Shown here one piece after another: positions 35,897-48,400 of a stretch of 64,000 nucleotides of DNA. Origin of the DNA: Tenrec ecaudatus (taxonomy: Eukaryota > Chordata > Mammalia > Afrosoricida > Tenrecidae); assembly GCF_050624435.1 (NCBI RefSeq), contig NC_134546.1, positions 39,387,501 to 39,451,500 of the forward strand. The letters are read 5' to 3'. The notes beneath the pieces were generated by a model that saw nothing but the letters and a program-made list of their open reading frames with translations, was not told the DNA's origin and searched no databases. Numbering within the stretch: the stretch's first letter is position 1; each line of letters begins with the position of its first letter. Both the position numbers and the translations under genes were made by a program.

Positions 35897-36388
35897 TGTG
35901 TCAGTCCAGATGAACTAGAGAAATAAATTCATAGACACTCGTCTGTGTGTAAGAAAGAGCTTTCTATACAATAGCAGTTGAATATTGAGAAAACATCCTA
36001 GCCCAGACCAGATCAAGTCCATAAGTGCAATACCAATCTGTAAATTCCTCTTTAGACTCACAGAACGCATGCAATGATGCTGAATGCAGGAAGATCACAG
36101 GTCAGTGGGTGGACAGTCTTGTTCCATTGGCAGTGGAAGCATCTCAGCGCTGGCAGGGATCTCCACATGGTTCCTCCATCTCTAGGGCTCCAGCTCCATC
36201 AGCATAACTCTATGTGTCTTGTCAGCAGGAAGACAAAGCAGAGAGAGTGGGTTTGGCCTCCAGTGAGCTATTTTATCTCCGTAGTGCCTCCAAATGAGGT
36301 CATCAAGCTGCAACCCAGATGACAGGCTAAGTTCCACCCCTTGACTCTTAATAGTCTCAAGTTGACACAAGATTATGTAACTACCACA
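35897..36388 (+). mobile_element. LTR-like element, 492 bp
   Basis: TGTGTCAGTCC...AACTACCACA termini are flanked by CTTGG and CTTGT. The body matches the 601-1054 copy, including CTCCAGTGAGCTATTT-type sequence. Confidence 0.65.
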
Positions 36389-37084
36389 CTTGTATATTTA
36401 TGTACTACTATTTGCTGTGTGTAAATCAAGCATCGATTGAAGCTCTCTTCTGGGCAAAAATTTTTACTGATACTGGCAGGGTTACGTGCACTAACTCCCA
36501 TCTGGTTCAGCCTTGACCAACTTAAAACTTGAGCCAAATGTTAAAAATAGCCCCTAAAAGAAAATGCCAAAGAAGGAGTGAAACCAATCATCAAAAGCCT
36601 TACTGAAAACCTTTTATATGGCCTTGTAACCATCTAGCCTCCAGTCAAAATACTGAGTAGGATTCTTTTAGGACCCAAGACCTTGAATAAAATAATCACT
36701 CCCCATTTTCTTATAGTACCCAAAGTACTATTTTATCTTTGAAGCCACAGAGATAAAGTATTACAATTATAGGTCTGTGCTGTGCTTCCTTTGCCCACCT
36801 TTCAGTGTTTTGCAAAAGAGGCAATACTGCCCCCTAGGGGGCTCTGGAATCCAGGGGCATGCAAAAGCAGACACGGACACTTTATCCTGGATTATGAGCC
36901 ATCACACAAAAGCTTTCAATTTCCAGGGTGCTGAGTAATTCAACATAGCCTCAAAAAGCAAGGACCCTACATTGTCTTTGATTTTATTCTTGTTCATTAT
37001 GTGGATGACATTTCGTTGTAGTCTAAAGAGTGAGAATTAAAATTCATCTCGAATGCTTTTGCTCAGAGAGGGCATAAGGGTTCT

Positions 37085-37175
37085 ATTGCTGTTGCCAGTT
37101 GTTCTCATGTGGATTCTGACTCCTGGCGACCCCGTGTGCACAGAGTAAAACTACTTCATAGGCTTTGCAAGGCTT
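37085..37175 (-). repeat. Partial AfroSINE-type SINE
   Basis: TCTGACTCCTGGCGACCCCG is the inverted AfroSINE tail region. Confidence 0.55.
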
Positions 37176-37214
37176 TGAGAGCCCTGGTGATATAGGGAGT
37201 TAAGGGTTAGACTG

Positions 37215-38520
37215 TTAATCGAAAGACAGAAACTTGGCCAACTGACTGGAAGAGATCCATCTTTGTACCCATTTCAAAGAAAAGTGACCCAACGGAATGC
37301 AGACATTATCTAACGATATCATTAATCCCACATATGAGCAAAATTTTGCTGAAGATGATTCAGCAGCAGTTGCAGAGTATATCCACAGGGAGCTATCAGG
37401 AATTCACGCCAGATTCAGAAGAGGATATAGAATGAGGGATATCGCTATTGACATTAAGATGTATCTTGGCTGAAAGCGGAGGCTACTAGAATGATTCTTA
37501 CTTGTAATTTGGTGGATTTTCCAAGGCATTCAATTGTGTGGACCCTAACCAACTATAGACAGCCTTGAGAAGAATTAGAATTCATAACATTTCATCCTGC
37601 TCCTACAGAACTGTACCTGGACCACGAGGCAGTCATTTGAACAGAGCAAGGGAATACTGCGTGCTTTAAAATCTGGAAAGGTGTGCAGCAGGGCAGTATC
37701 CTTTCACCATAATTATCCAATCAGTATGCTGAGCCAGTCATCAGAGAAGCTGGACTACATGATGAAGAACGGGGCATCAGGATTGAAAGGCGGCTTATTA
37801 ACAACCTACACTTGCAGATCAGATAACAATCTTGCTTTCTAAAAGAGAGGAAGATTTGCTGATGAAGATCAGGAGCTGCCGCCCTCAGTATAGAGTGCAA
37901 TTCAATGTAAAGTAAACCAAAAGCCCCACAACTGGACTAATAGGTAGCATCATGATAAATTGAGAAAAGATTGACGCTGTCAAGCATTTAATCTGATTCA
38001 GATCCATAATCAATACTCATGGAAGTGCCAATCAATAAGTCAAATGACATATTACATTAGGTCAATGCGCTGCACAAGACCTCTTTAAAATATTGAAGAG
38101 CAAGAATGTCCTTTTGAGAACTAAGGTGTGCCTGATCCAAGCTATAGTACTTTTAAAAATAGTACTATCATTGCATCACATGCATATGAAAGTTGGACAT
38201 TGAAGATGGAAGAAGAAACATGCATTTGAATTAGGGTGCTGGTGAAGGATATGGAAAGTACATGGATGGCCAGAAATATACACAAATCTGTCTTGGAAGA
38301 CAGCTAGCCAGAATGAAAACCTCACATGAAAATCTCACATACTTTGGACATGTTACCAGAAGAGACTAGTCCCCGGCAAAGGATATCATGCTTGGTAAAA
38401 CAGAGGGGCAGAGAGAAACAAAGAAGTCACTCAAGGAGATGACTGACACTGGTTGAGCAATGAGCTCAAACGATTGTGAGTATGACGCAGGACCAGACAG
38501 TGTCTCGTTCCATCAGGCCG
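37215..38520 (+). pseudogene. RTE/BovB-type LINE, decayed reverse transcriptase and 3' region
   Basis: About 1.3 kb follows RTE order: a reverse transcriptase core (including a P-x-x-K-K-like segment then Q-Q-Q-L-Q) through to the GGACATGTTACCAGAAGAG 3' motif. Multiple stops and frameshifts make it inactive. Confidence 0.75.
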
Positions 38521-39404
38521 AACCATCATGATGGCGACAGCAGTTTAGTGTTAATTCTTCATGCCCCCCAGGAGTTTTGTCAGAGGAACCTGCATTTGCC
38601 AAGACAAGAGCCATCCCGTGGAGGTAAATCTCGGACTCTAGAGATAACCAGTAGGACAAAACTGTAAGGGATTGACGACTGAGAATTCTTGAGTCTTAAT
38701 GGCACCGAGGCAGCATGTTTCCAACTTTCCTAAAGCTCCACTCCATTATTTGACAACCTCTGAAAACACAAACAGGCCTTCTGTGAGTTAATGTTAACTC
38801 TTCAACCCCCTCCTATTTTGTCGTTATTCGCAACCTTTCCTATCTAGCCACAGCTGAGAAATTTCAGTATCGATGTTGATCTTCTGACAACTGCATTGGT
38901 GTCTTCAGAGGCCCACAACGTAGTGTAACTTCTCTTTTGACCTAGAAACAGGCATGTGAGGGTTATGGGTGAAGGAGTGGAGTCTTCTGTTAGGCCAACT
39001 TGGTTTAGGGCCTCCTTTAAACCATCCTCCTCATGCTAAACCATCTGTCGCTCATTGAAAACGATACATTTCTCAGCAAAGAAGTCTCTTGTCTTAGTTT
39101 CGTGCTGATGCTGTCACAGAAGTGCCACAAGTGAGAGGCTGTATTTCTTTTCTCACAGTGTGGGAGGCTAGAAGTCCAAATGCAGAGCCCTGGGAAGGTC
39201 CTCTGTCTGTTCTCAGGGAAATCCGCATCTCTCCTTGGAGATTCACGTGAGACTGTGTCTTCACCCAACTGTGTATCATTGCTTCTCTACCCGATCTGTT
39301 AAAAAAAAAAATCTGAAGGGTGATGTAAAGCACTCCTACAACTGGTATCACACCTCAGAAACAACAAAGCAAAACTTGTTCTCCAATGGGATTATAGCTG
39401 AAGG

Positions 39405-39620
39405 TATAAAACCAAAATCAAACCCGTTGCCAATGAGTCAATTCTCACTGATAGCAACCTGTCAGAACCGAGTAGAACTGTTCCATAGGATTTCGACACC
39501 TGGGATCTTTATGGAAGCAGACTACCACCACATCTTTCTCCCATTGAGGGGCTCGTGGGTTGGAACCCCTGACCTTCCGATTGGCAATCAAGTGTTTTAA
39601 CCACTGTACCTCCAACACTC
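39405..39620 (-). repeat. AfroSINE-type SINE
   Basis: CAAACCCGTTGCCAATGAGT tail and CGTGGGTTGGAACCCCTGAC head region are on the minus strand, near full length. Confidence 0.75.
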
Positions 39621-40970
39621 CTAATTCATAGGTACAGGGTTTAGGATTTACAACACATGATTTTGGGCTTCCTAATTCAATCTATCACTCCATCCTATGG
39701 ACTTTTTAAAAAAATCTTATTGTAAACTGGGTTCAGATTTTACAGATACCTGTTTTACATTCACCAGTTCACACACCTTTGATTTCACCTCACTGATTGC
39801 AATCCCCTCAGTACCGTATCACTTACCCTTCTATGACTTTCTCTTTCCCCCTTGTTTCACCTACTTCTCTTTAATTAGCAAAAACAAACATGTACAACCT
39901 AAATGATATATCTCTTTTGCAAAGATCATTTGGAAAACACATGCCGTTATTGATAAATTGAATGGTGTGAAATCTTTAAAGTCCTTCCACCCCAAACCCA
40001 CAGTTTATTTCCTAGTTGATAGATATCATTTTCTCTGTGAGGCTTAGATTTTTATGAGTCAGAAGTGACTCGATGATAGTGAGTCTGGTTTTGGTTTGAA
40101 GCTTAGTCTTCAACAGGCTTTTTATATAATTGAAATCATGTTGTATTTTGTGACCTGCTTCACTTGCCTTAACATTGTTACAAAAGTTTTTTTTTTTCTG
40201 TTTTATTTCAAGTGTTCTCAACATTATTTTTCATGATTTTATTGACGGGAGAACACATTTAGTCTGTCTCTTAATTTTTAGAGGTTTCCAAGGTTCCAAT
40301 TTTTAGAACTGTTTCTGTAGAGCTTTTAAAAATCATTTTATTGGCATATAATTCACATTATCATACAATTTAATATTTCAGTTACATCAAGAGAATTGTA
40401 CAGTCATCACCACAATCAGTTTTAGAACATTTTCTTCACCCTTGTACCCATCATCATTAGCTCCCCATTTTCTCCCAACCTCCTTTGGTACCCAAGGAAC
40501 CATTAATCCAGGAGGTAGACTTGACTGTCATCCAGTGGGACTAGGAACCAAGACCCTGTGCCCACACGGTGACAGTCGTCCAGGAGCACAAAGCAGTGGG
40601 TTTTCTGACACTGAAAGTGTGCCAGCTGACTTCCCAGCCATGTGATGCAGGCAGTGGTACAAATGTCTAGAGGGGAGGACGGTGGACATCAAAGCCCAGG
40701 AGCCTTATGACGCCCAGGATGCTGGACTTAAAATGCTTGTCCCGACGCTCCAGTCTTTGGTCTCTGGATATTTTTGGTTTTGTTTTGCCTTGTGGTTTCT
40801 TCCTCGTTGACCTAGATCCCCAAACTGGGGCTTGTCAATCCTGGCAACACTGTGGTGAGGCACAGGAACCTGTGGAAATTGGCCTCCTTCCCTTAGGCTA
40901 CGCCCTATAATTCTTGGGCTTTCTTGATACTCTAGAGCACCTGGCAAGGCCTGCTCCTCACACACTTTGA

Positions 40971-41083
40971 TCACAGTATTTAGATCTCAGAATTCACACA
41001 CACACACACACATCACAGTATTTAGATCTCAGAATTCACACACACACACACACACACACACATCACAGTATTTAGATCTCAGA

Positions 41084-41149
<66 letters not shown>
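40971..41149. repeat. Composite CA microsatellite with three 25-bp cores
   Basis: Identical cores beginning TCACAGTATTTAGATCTCAG lie at 40971-40995, 41013-41037 and 41063-41087. They are followed by CA tracts of about 17, 25 and 62 bases respectively. The array abuts the TTC7A CpG island. Its design (unique core plus dinucleotide tract, amplified as a unit) is the same as in the MCFD2 intron 2 array, though the cores are unrelated. Confidence 0.93.
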
Positions 41150-41152
<3 letters not shown>

Positions 41153-41329
41153 AGGGGCGGCGGAGAATGGGGAAAAGAAGCGAACCACCAAGCCAGCTTC
41201 CAGCAGTCCAGAAGAACAGACGTTGGGAAGTTCGGCACCGGCCAGGTCAGCCTGTGAGTGTGAGTGTGTGTGTGGGGGGTCAAGTTGGAAAGAGGAACCC
41301 TGCCGTTGAAAAGGACGGAAAACGCCTCG

Positions 41330-42420
41330 GGGTGGGGTGTCCAAGGTCGTGGGGCGCCCAACCCTCCAGTTCCCACCCCGCCGCCGCCCGCTGGCTCCCA
41401 GCACCCAGGGGCGGCGTGCGCGCCCGGGCCGCGCGTCCTCGCAGGGCTGGGAGGCAGGGGACTCCGGGGAGGCCTCTCCCGGATTTGTGACGTGCCGGGG
41501 GCAGCGCTGGTGACGGGGCCGCCACGCAAGGCGGGGTCTTCGGGGCCGGGCCTCGCCGGCCAAGAGTCCCGATGGGATGGGGAGGGGGCGGGGAGCGAGG
41601 CGCCCCCGGGCGCCAGGGCTCGGCGCGCGATTAAAGTGAGCGCCCAGTTGGCTGCCAGGGCGGGGGCCCGGTGCTGGGCCGGCCGCGAGCGCCCGTCGCG
41701 CGCCTGGCTGCTGTGGCCGCGGTGGCCGCCGGCGCGCCTGATTCGCCGAGCTCGGGTCCCGCCCCGGCAGGGGTGGAGCTACGGCCGGGGGCGGGTCCAC
41801 GGCGGGCGGCGCCCCGGCCGGGGGCGGGGCCTGTGGTCGCAGCTGCAGCGGCGGCGGCGGCAGCAGCGGGAGGAGCTGCTGCTGCAGAGGCGGAGGCTGC
41901 TCCTGGACCCGGCGCGGCCGCGCCGCCGAAGCCGCAGCCCAGCGGCGTCTGGAGGTGCGCCCGGTGCTGCTGCTGTTGCTGTCGCCCGCCCGTTGGTTTC
42001 CGGGCCGCCGCTGCCCCCCAGGCCCCCGCCGCTGCCCGCGCCCCCGTCCACCCCGCCGCCAGCGTGCACTCCTCAGCCGGGACGCCGCCCCCGGCCAGGT
42101 CTCCACTTCTCGGCCGCGCCTCCCATGACAGCTCCCGCTCGAAGATGGCTGCGAAGGGCACGCACGGCGCCCACCTGAAGGTGGAAGGCGAGCTGGAGCG
42201 CTGCCGCGCCGAGGGCCTTTGGAACCGCGTGCCCGAGCTGGTCCGGCAGCTGCCCGGCGGCGGAGGCGGCCGGCGATCCAGCCCGAGCGTGGGGTTCGGC
42301 GCGCAGGACACCGGTGAGTGGGCGCGGGGGCGGGGGCCGGTGCCGCGACTCGGAGCGCGCGAAGTCGCCGCCGCCTCCAGGAAGCCGCCCTGACTGCCGC
42401 TGCCAGGCCCGGGGGCACCT
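41330..42420 (+). promoter_or_regulatory. TTC7A: TTC7A promoter and 5' UTR CpG island
   Basis: This is very GC- and CpG-rich sequence with several GC boxes (for example around 41,818-41,838) and no TATA box, leading into the start codon. GCG/GCA/CTG triplet runs lie at about 41,838-41,895. The exact transcription start is not visible. The long open frames on either strand here are expected from base composition. Confidence 0.85.
42145..42313 (+). CDS. TTC7A: TTC7A exon 1, coding part
   Basis: This segment encodes residues 1-56 plus the first base of codon 57 and ends at the perfect donor GTGAGT (42314). It sits in the CpG island. After LVRQL it runs straight into a Gly-rich loop. The human protein as I recall it has about five more residues there, so this variable loop is shortened. 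Confidence 0.95.
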
Positions 42421-45400
42421 CCCTGAAGTGCCCGGTTTAGGCGCAGCCAGCGAGGGCTGGGAGTTTCTTCTGCCCCAGGAGCAAATCCCAACTCGACCGG
42501 GTGCTCTGAGAGGAGTGAAAACAAACTTTCTTTTCTGCCCTTTGGAATCTTTGGTAAACCCGTCTACCGCGCCGTGGTCCTCGGTACCTGCTCGCATCGG
42601 TGCGTGGGGGGCTGGAGAAGTTCTGGAAACTCCCATCGGGCGAAGGCTGCGGCTGCTGGCCATCTTCTGTCTCTTTGCCTTCGCTCCGTCTCCCCAAAGT
42701 ACAGGGTCGGCTTCCCAAAAGTCGTGGAAAAATGGAATGAAAAGATGGTAGAATTTCCCCCACGAACTTTCTGAAGCCCTCGCCTAATTTGAAAACGGAG
42801 CTTGATTCTCCACAGACACGAATAGGCTTCGAGGATGGCCAGGACTGAGCAGTGAAGTGGGCAAGAGGCCAGGCAAGCCTCAGTTTCCTCTTCTGTGGCC
42901 TGACGGGGCCCCCCCATCCAGCTCTGGCAGTCGTGGCTTTAGCCGTCGGGCTGGTTTGGCTGGCCTGGCCTGGGCTGGGCTCTTGTACTGGGTGGGAAAG
43001 TACCCTGACAGGGCCGTGGGCAACACCCACCCGGCCTCCTGCCCTGTCAGCCCTGTGCCTGGGGCTCGGCTCAGCCCACCCTCTCCACACACACTTCAGA
43101 GCTCTGTGAGGCAGGGAGTCAGTACATACAGATGTATTAGATTGCCCAGCCTGTGCCATGGAAAAGACAAAGTAATGATCTTACTAGTAATGCTATTTCA
43201 TGATGACACTTACTTGGTGCTCACTGCACGCCAGACACTGTCCTAAGCCCTTTACCCCACTCATTGACTACCCTTAACAATTCCATGGTGGGGTGGGGGT
43301 GGGGGCAGACAGGTCTCTTGTGCTCACTTTTCAGATAAACTGAGGCACAGAGAAGTTAGTTTGCTCTCACAGCCAGTAAGTGGCAGGACGGACCGGGATT
43401 TGAACCCAGGTTTCTGAGTGCATTCTTGTAATCCCTAGCACGTACTGTGACCTCTCATAGAGCCGTAGCTCTTGAAGCGCTGGCAAGATGGATGAAGAGA
43501 CGGGAGGTAGCCAGTGGGCAGTTGGATGGTGCGGCTCAGGGGAACAGAAGGAAGCTTTAGGGAAGCAACAGACGTGGACGTGGACAGTCCCTGAAGGGTG
43601 TTTGGGAAGAGAGAAGGTGAGGGGCAGGAGAGATCATGAGTCTGAGGTGCTGTGGCAGGTCTAGCCATGACAATGTGGAGGCAGTGACCAGAGTTGAAGG
43701 CGCATGCATAGGATCACAACCAGGACCCAAACTCAACTGCTGTCAGAGTAGAACTACCATTGTGGGTTTTGAGGCGATCAAGTCTTTACAGGAGAGGAAA
43801 CTTTTCTCTTTCTTGAGGAGCAGCTGATGGTTTTGAACCGTCCACCTTATGGTTAGCAGCCCAACCTGTAACCCTCTATGCCACTAGGGTTCAGGGTCCC
43901 CCTGCCCCTCTGTGAGGCGTTGTGCTGTAATGGGGCTGGTGAGGGTGGGAATGGGAACTAACCTACAAAGTGGGTATTAGGGCCTGAGTGAAGTATAGGA
44001 ATCTGTGCCAGGCTCGAACCACAGAGAAACCTGCTGGGCACAAGACAGGGCCGGAGGGTGAGATGCTGTATTCCCTAAGCTTGTCTTACTTCCGCAGAGC
44101 CATTAATTAGGCATTACAGGAAGAAGGGTTTGAGGGAACCAGTTTGGAAAATGGAAATCATGGATTCAGTAACATTTAAGGAATTTTTTTTTAAGCTGCA
44201 AGGGCTTTTCAGAGCCGTTATCACTCTCACCTGCTTGTGATGTAAAAGCCAGGTGAGAGTCTAAATACCACATTTTCCAAACTCTCCTCGATGACCTCTG
44301 GAGCAATGATTGGGAAACGCTGGTATAGTTACAGCTCTCAAGCCTTGGAAATAACCTCACGAAAAGGCTTAAACATAGTCTCCGTTTTAGAGACAAAGGC
44401 CCAGAGAGCTCTGTGGTGGAACCAGTTCCCTCTGTGGGGTACAGAGTGAGAGAGTGGGGCCCCCAGAGCCTGGGACTTGTGGGAATGGACTGGTGCAGGG
44501 AGGAAGGTTTGTGGTTTGACTCTGAGTGAATTTTCTCTAATTGTTAAAAATCCAGTTATACTATCCTCAGCTGACACCTGGGGCCTAGATCTGTATTGCC
44601 TGCTGGTTCTGTTCTCTTGATCACTGAGGGGGTGGAGTGTCTGCTTTGTTTTGTGGTGTTAGTGCTAATTCCTCTTGTAGCCCTGGAGAGTGGGTTCTTA
44701 ACACACCCACCTGACCTGTTGGGGCAGTGGCCTGAAGCTTACAAGCTACATCATTTGTAGGAGGGGAGCAAGATGCTGAGGGGAGAGGTGAGCCCCATTT
44801 TATAGACTGAGACCCCGAGGCCCTACGGTGCCAGTGAGGTGTCTGCCCTACAGGAGCTACAAACAGCTGTGGGCATCCCGACGCTACTCTACTCTCTCGA
44901 GGTGGGTCAGAAGAGGGGGACAGAGTGTGTGAGCCTCCTTGGTGGGAGTGAGGGGCCAGGAGATGCTAATCCACCCACACCCTTTTCCTGCCTGGGGATG
45001 TCCTCCTCCACGGGGAAGAAAGCCCGCTGTTACCGTCTGTGTGCTGTCTTTCGTGCCCACATCCGGTTCAGATTTGGTCAGGAGGGCAGCAGGGGGAACC
45101 CCACAGTGTGACTGGCTGTGATGGGAAAGTGTCCATGGGACAACCGAGAAAGAGCCCAGCACTGGCTACAAGAGCCCTGTGAAGCAGCAAAAAAGAAAGC
45201 TTTATGAAAAATTTCAAAAACACACATAAAGGAGCAAGAAGAGTGACTCCCACGTAGCCATCAACCAGCTTCCGTGATTGTGAACTTGTGAACCATCAAC
45301 CGGTTCTCCTCAATGCTTCAACACTGCAGTCAGTTTATGAAATAAGAACTCTTTGAAAATTTAACTGCAGAACCATTATCCTATTGCCTCGCTCCCCCCC

Positions 45401-48400
45401 CCAAAAAAAACCCCCAAAAAACAACACCTCACAATTAACTTTTATAGCTGGCCTTCTCGAATCAGGATCTAAATAAGGTCACAGAGTGCATTGTGTAGCA
45501 TCACATGACTGTCCCCTCTCTCCCTCCAGAGTCTGTAGTCCCTGTCCCATTGTTTCCACTTTTCCTAAACTGCTTTTTTAAAAAACATTTTTTAAGGCAG
45601 CTCTGACATCTCTTCCGTTGAAGTCAGAGTTGGGGGTGGGGACAGGAGGCCTCACCCTGGGCCTGGCCTCTCAATCCTCTCCCTTGATGTGGTGAGAAGG
45701 GCCCAGCCTGCAGCAGCCCTGGGGGGTGAGCAGCTGCAGGGACCACTGAGCTCCCTTTGACTCTGGAAGGGCCTACAGAGACCCTGGCTTCAGTCTTCAG
45801 GCTGTGAAGCAGCAGGCTATGGCGAGGGGGGCTCTGCCTTTCAACTAGGAGGTCCGGAGAGCAGGCAGATGCCCTTGGGGCCGTGTGACAGGTGGCCTGA
45901 GAGACACCTGGAAAAGAACAACAGGAGCCGAGAGGGTGAAGAGGGTCCTGGTCAGAGGCCTGGGAAACCAGGGGGGAGGAGGGAGGCTCGGTGACCAGCG
46001 ATGGTTGATTCATCCTTTGGGCTTCTGCTGAAGACAGGGGGGACCAAGGCTGCCAGAATCACATCGAGACTCCCCAGGTCTGGCTTGCTGTCCTTTAGAA
46101 GGGTGTTCCTCTGGCCCCCGGGTAGGGGAGACCCAAGAGAAGCCTATCCAACCTGATAGCATGGCAGCAGCATCAACAACACATTTTGCGTTGTTTTAGA
46201 GACCAACGAGAAAGCCACCATCCATCTAGATTTTAAATTAACAGCTGAAAATCTAGAACATTTCATCCTCCAATGACTTTCAGGTTTGTAAACTGATGAG
46301 TTGAGGAATAGTCAGATGGACCGAAGAGGGCAAAATAGAGAAGGGTGTGGGGAAAGAGAATTGAGCAAAAGAAAAGAAAGTGAATTCCTGGCACCCTCTG
46401 AGTGACACAGTGGTGGTCACAATGGACTCCATCGATTTTGAGGATGGTGCTTGACTGCTGTGCCCAGGAAGGAAAGGACTCAACGCCACCCAGCGACAGC
46501 CGCCCCCAAGCATCTGCTAAACAGGGAATGGAGGGGCGTGGGGGCAGGGGGTAGGTGGAGTATAAGAAGGCTTTTGAAAAGAACCTGACAGTGTTAGTCA
46601 ATGGAATTGGCTGAAATTGGCAGGCATGTGAGAATGAAACCCATTCTTATCGCTGTCCTTGGAATGACTGGTCACGTGTTTGGGTTATTCCTTTTTAGAG
46701 CTGCCACGTACAGCTCCTAAAGGAGTTCTCGGTTCTACTCTTCCCGAAACTCTGCTGTCTGCATGGGATTCAGCGGCAACTGGTTCCTTTTGGAGGAAGT
46801 CACTGACCATAACAGTATTACACGGCGTTGGCTGTGAGCTAGCTGTCCAGTGCTTTGGAACGTGTGGGACCCCAGGGATGACTCTCCTCCACTGTGAACT
46901 TTCGATACTTAAGCACTGAGTGGCTCCCCTGGAAGAACTTCTCCTTTCAGCATGGCCCCCTCGCCCCTCTTCCAGCTGTGAGGGAAGCGTGAGGAGACAG
47001 GTTACGTCCTGGTGCAAGTGTTGTGCCATACGCACACAGGCGTGTGGAGGAACTGTAGAGGATCCGTCTATTCGCACCCTCTCAGTTGTGATGGGGCGAG
47101 AGGCGTGCTGTGCTATCAGTAAAGTGCTTAGAGCAGTGCCTGGTACGAGGGAGTACTCAGGGAGCGCTATCTAGCATTATCTCAAACCAAAACTCCAAAC
47201 CAAACAAACGCACTGCTATTGAGTCAGTTCCGTTTCTCTCTCTGAGTTGCTGGCGGTTTCAAAACTGTCCACTCTGCGCTTGGCAGCTCAACACGTGACC
47301 CCCTCTACCACCAGGGCACCTATGTTACCATCTCCTGAATGGAAGTAATACCGATGCTAGGACTGTGCCCACCATACAGATAGTGCCCAGCTGGTGGGGG
47401 TGGGGGGGCTTCACGGGGGAGAGGCCTGCCAGCAGACAGGTTACAGCTAAGAAAGCCGCGTGGGCAGGCAGTTCCATCAGTTTGATGACCGGGGTGCCCC
47501 GAGTTGGAATCCACTAGCTGGCACCTACCAACATTGAAGCTGCTGGCGCGCAGTAGGCTCTCAACAAATGTCAGCCCCTTTTCACCGTGAAAGGCACGCC
47601 AATACCAGGGTAAGGGATCCGTTTTTGTTTCTTTCCGTTTCCAACCTGTCGGGCTCTGCTATTTTTACACGAACCGCGACAAAAGAGAAATGAAAGCAAA
47701 ATGCACAAACGACACGCCCTGGAGCCTGTCAAAGGACGACGTTTCTCAGAGTTGATTAACATTCACAGACCCGCGCCAGTTCCCGGACCACTTTGAGCGT
47801 CCTGGGGTTTGGAAGACATTCCCATTCCGAGGCAAGGTGGGAGAGTATTTTCAAGATTGAGAGAAGTGGGTTTCCTGGCCGCGGAAGGCGCTGAGCCGAG
47901 CTCCCTCCCTCCGTCCGTCCGTCCGTCCGAGCAGAGCGCGCCGCTGGCGGCGGTGCCGGGCCTGGAGGAGGCAGAGGCAGAGGCAGGCCCAGACTGCTCG
48001 CTGATTGGCCGCGGGCCGGGCGGGGGCGGGGCGTGCAGGCCGCTGATTGGCCGCGGGCCGGGCGGAGGCGGGGCGTGCAGGCCGCTGATTGGCGGCAGAT
48101 GGGCCCGCTGCGGCCTTGCACCTGGCGGCCTGCAGGTGGGAACCTGCGGAGAGGCCGGCCTTTCAGAGGAGCCTGTGCCTTCTGAAGGAGCAGTTTTGAG
48201 GATGCCTGGATGGCAGACCCCTAACGCTAATCCATTTGTGTGTGTGTGTGTGTGTGTACGTGTTAAAATCCGTATCACAAACATTTCAACTGTCTTCCTA
48301 TACAGTTAAGCTCGCCACCATCCCATTTCCAAACGTTCTCCTCACCCTTCAGAGAAACACTGCTGCTCAGGCCAACACCGTCACCCTCCTCCTACCCAGT

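Noticed and set aside
37215-38520. Possible active RTE reverse transcriptase
   Set aside because: Numerous stops and frameshifts; it is a decayed copy.
41072-42418. Open frame of 448 codons on the minus strand across the TTC7A CpG island
   Set aside because: High GC content removes stop codons; the frame is low-complexity, runs into a CA repeat at its end, and overlaps the real TTC7A exon 1.
47763-48309. Frames of 166-173 codons on both strands at the intragenic CpG island
   Set aside because: The repeated peptide blocks simply translate the 42-bp tandem repeat (a multiple of three). No similarity to any protein family was recognised.
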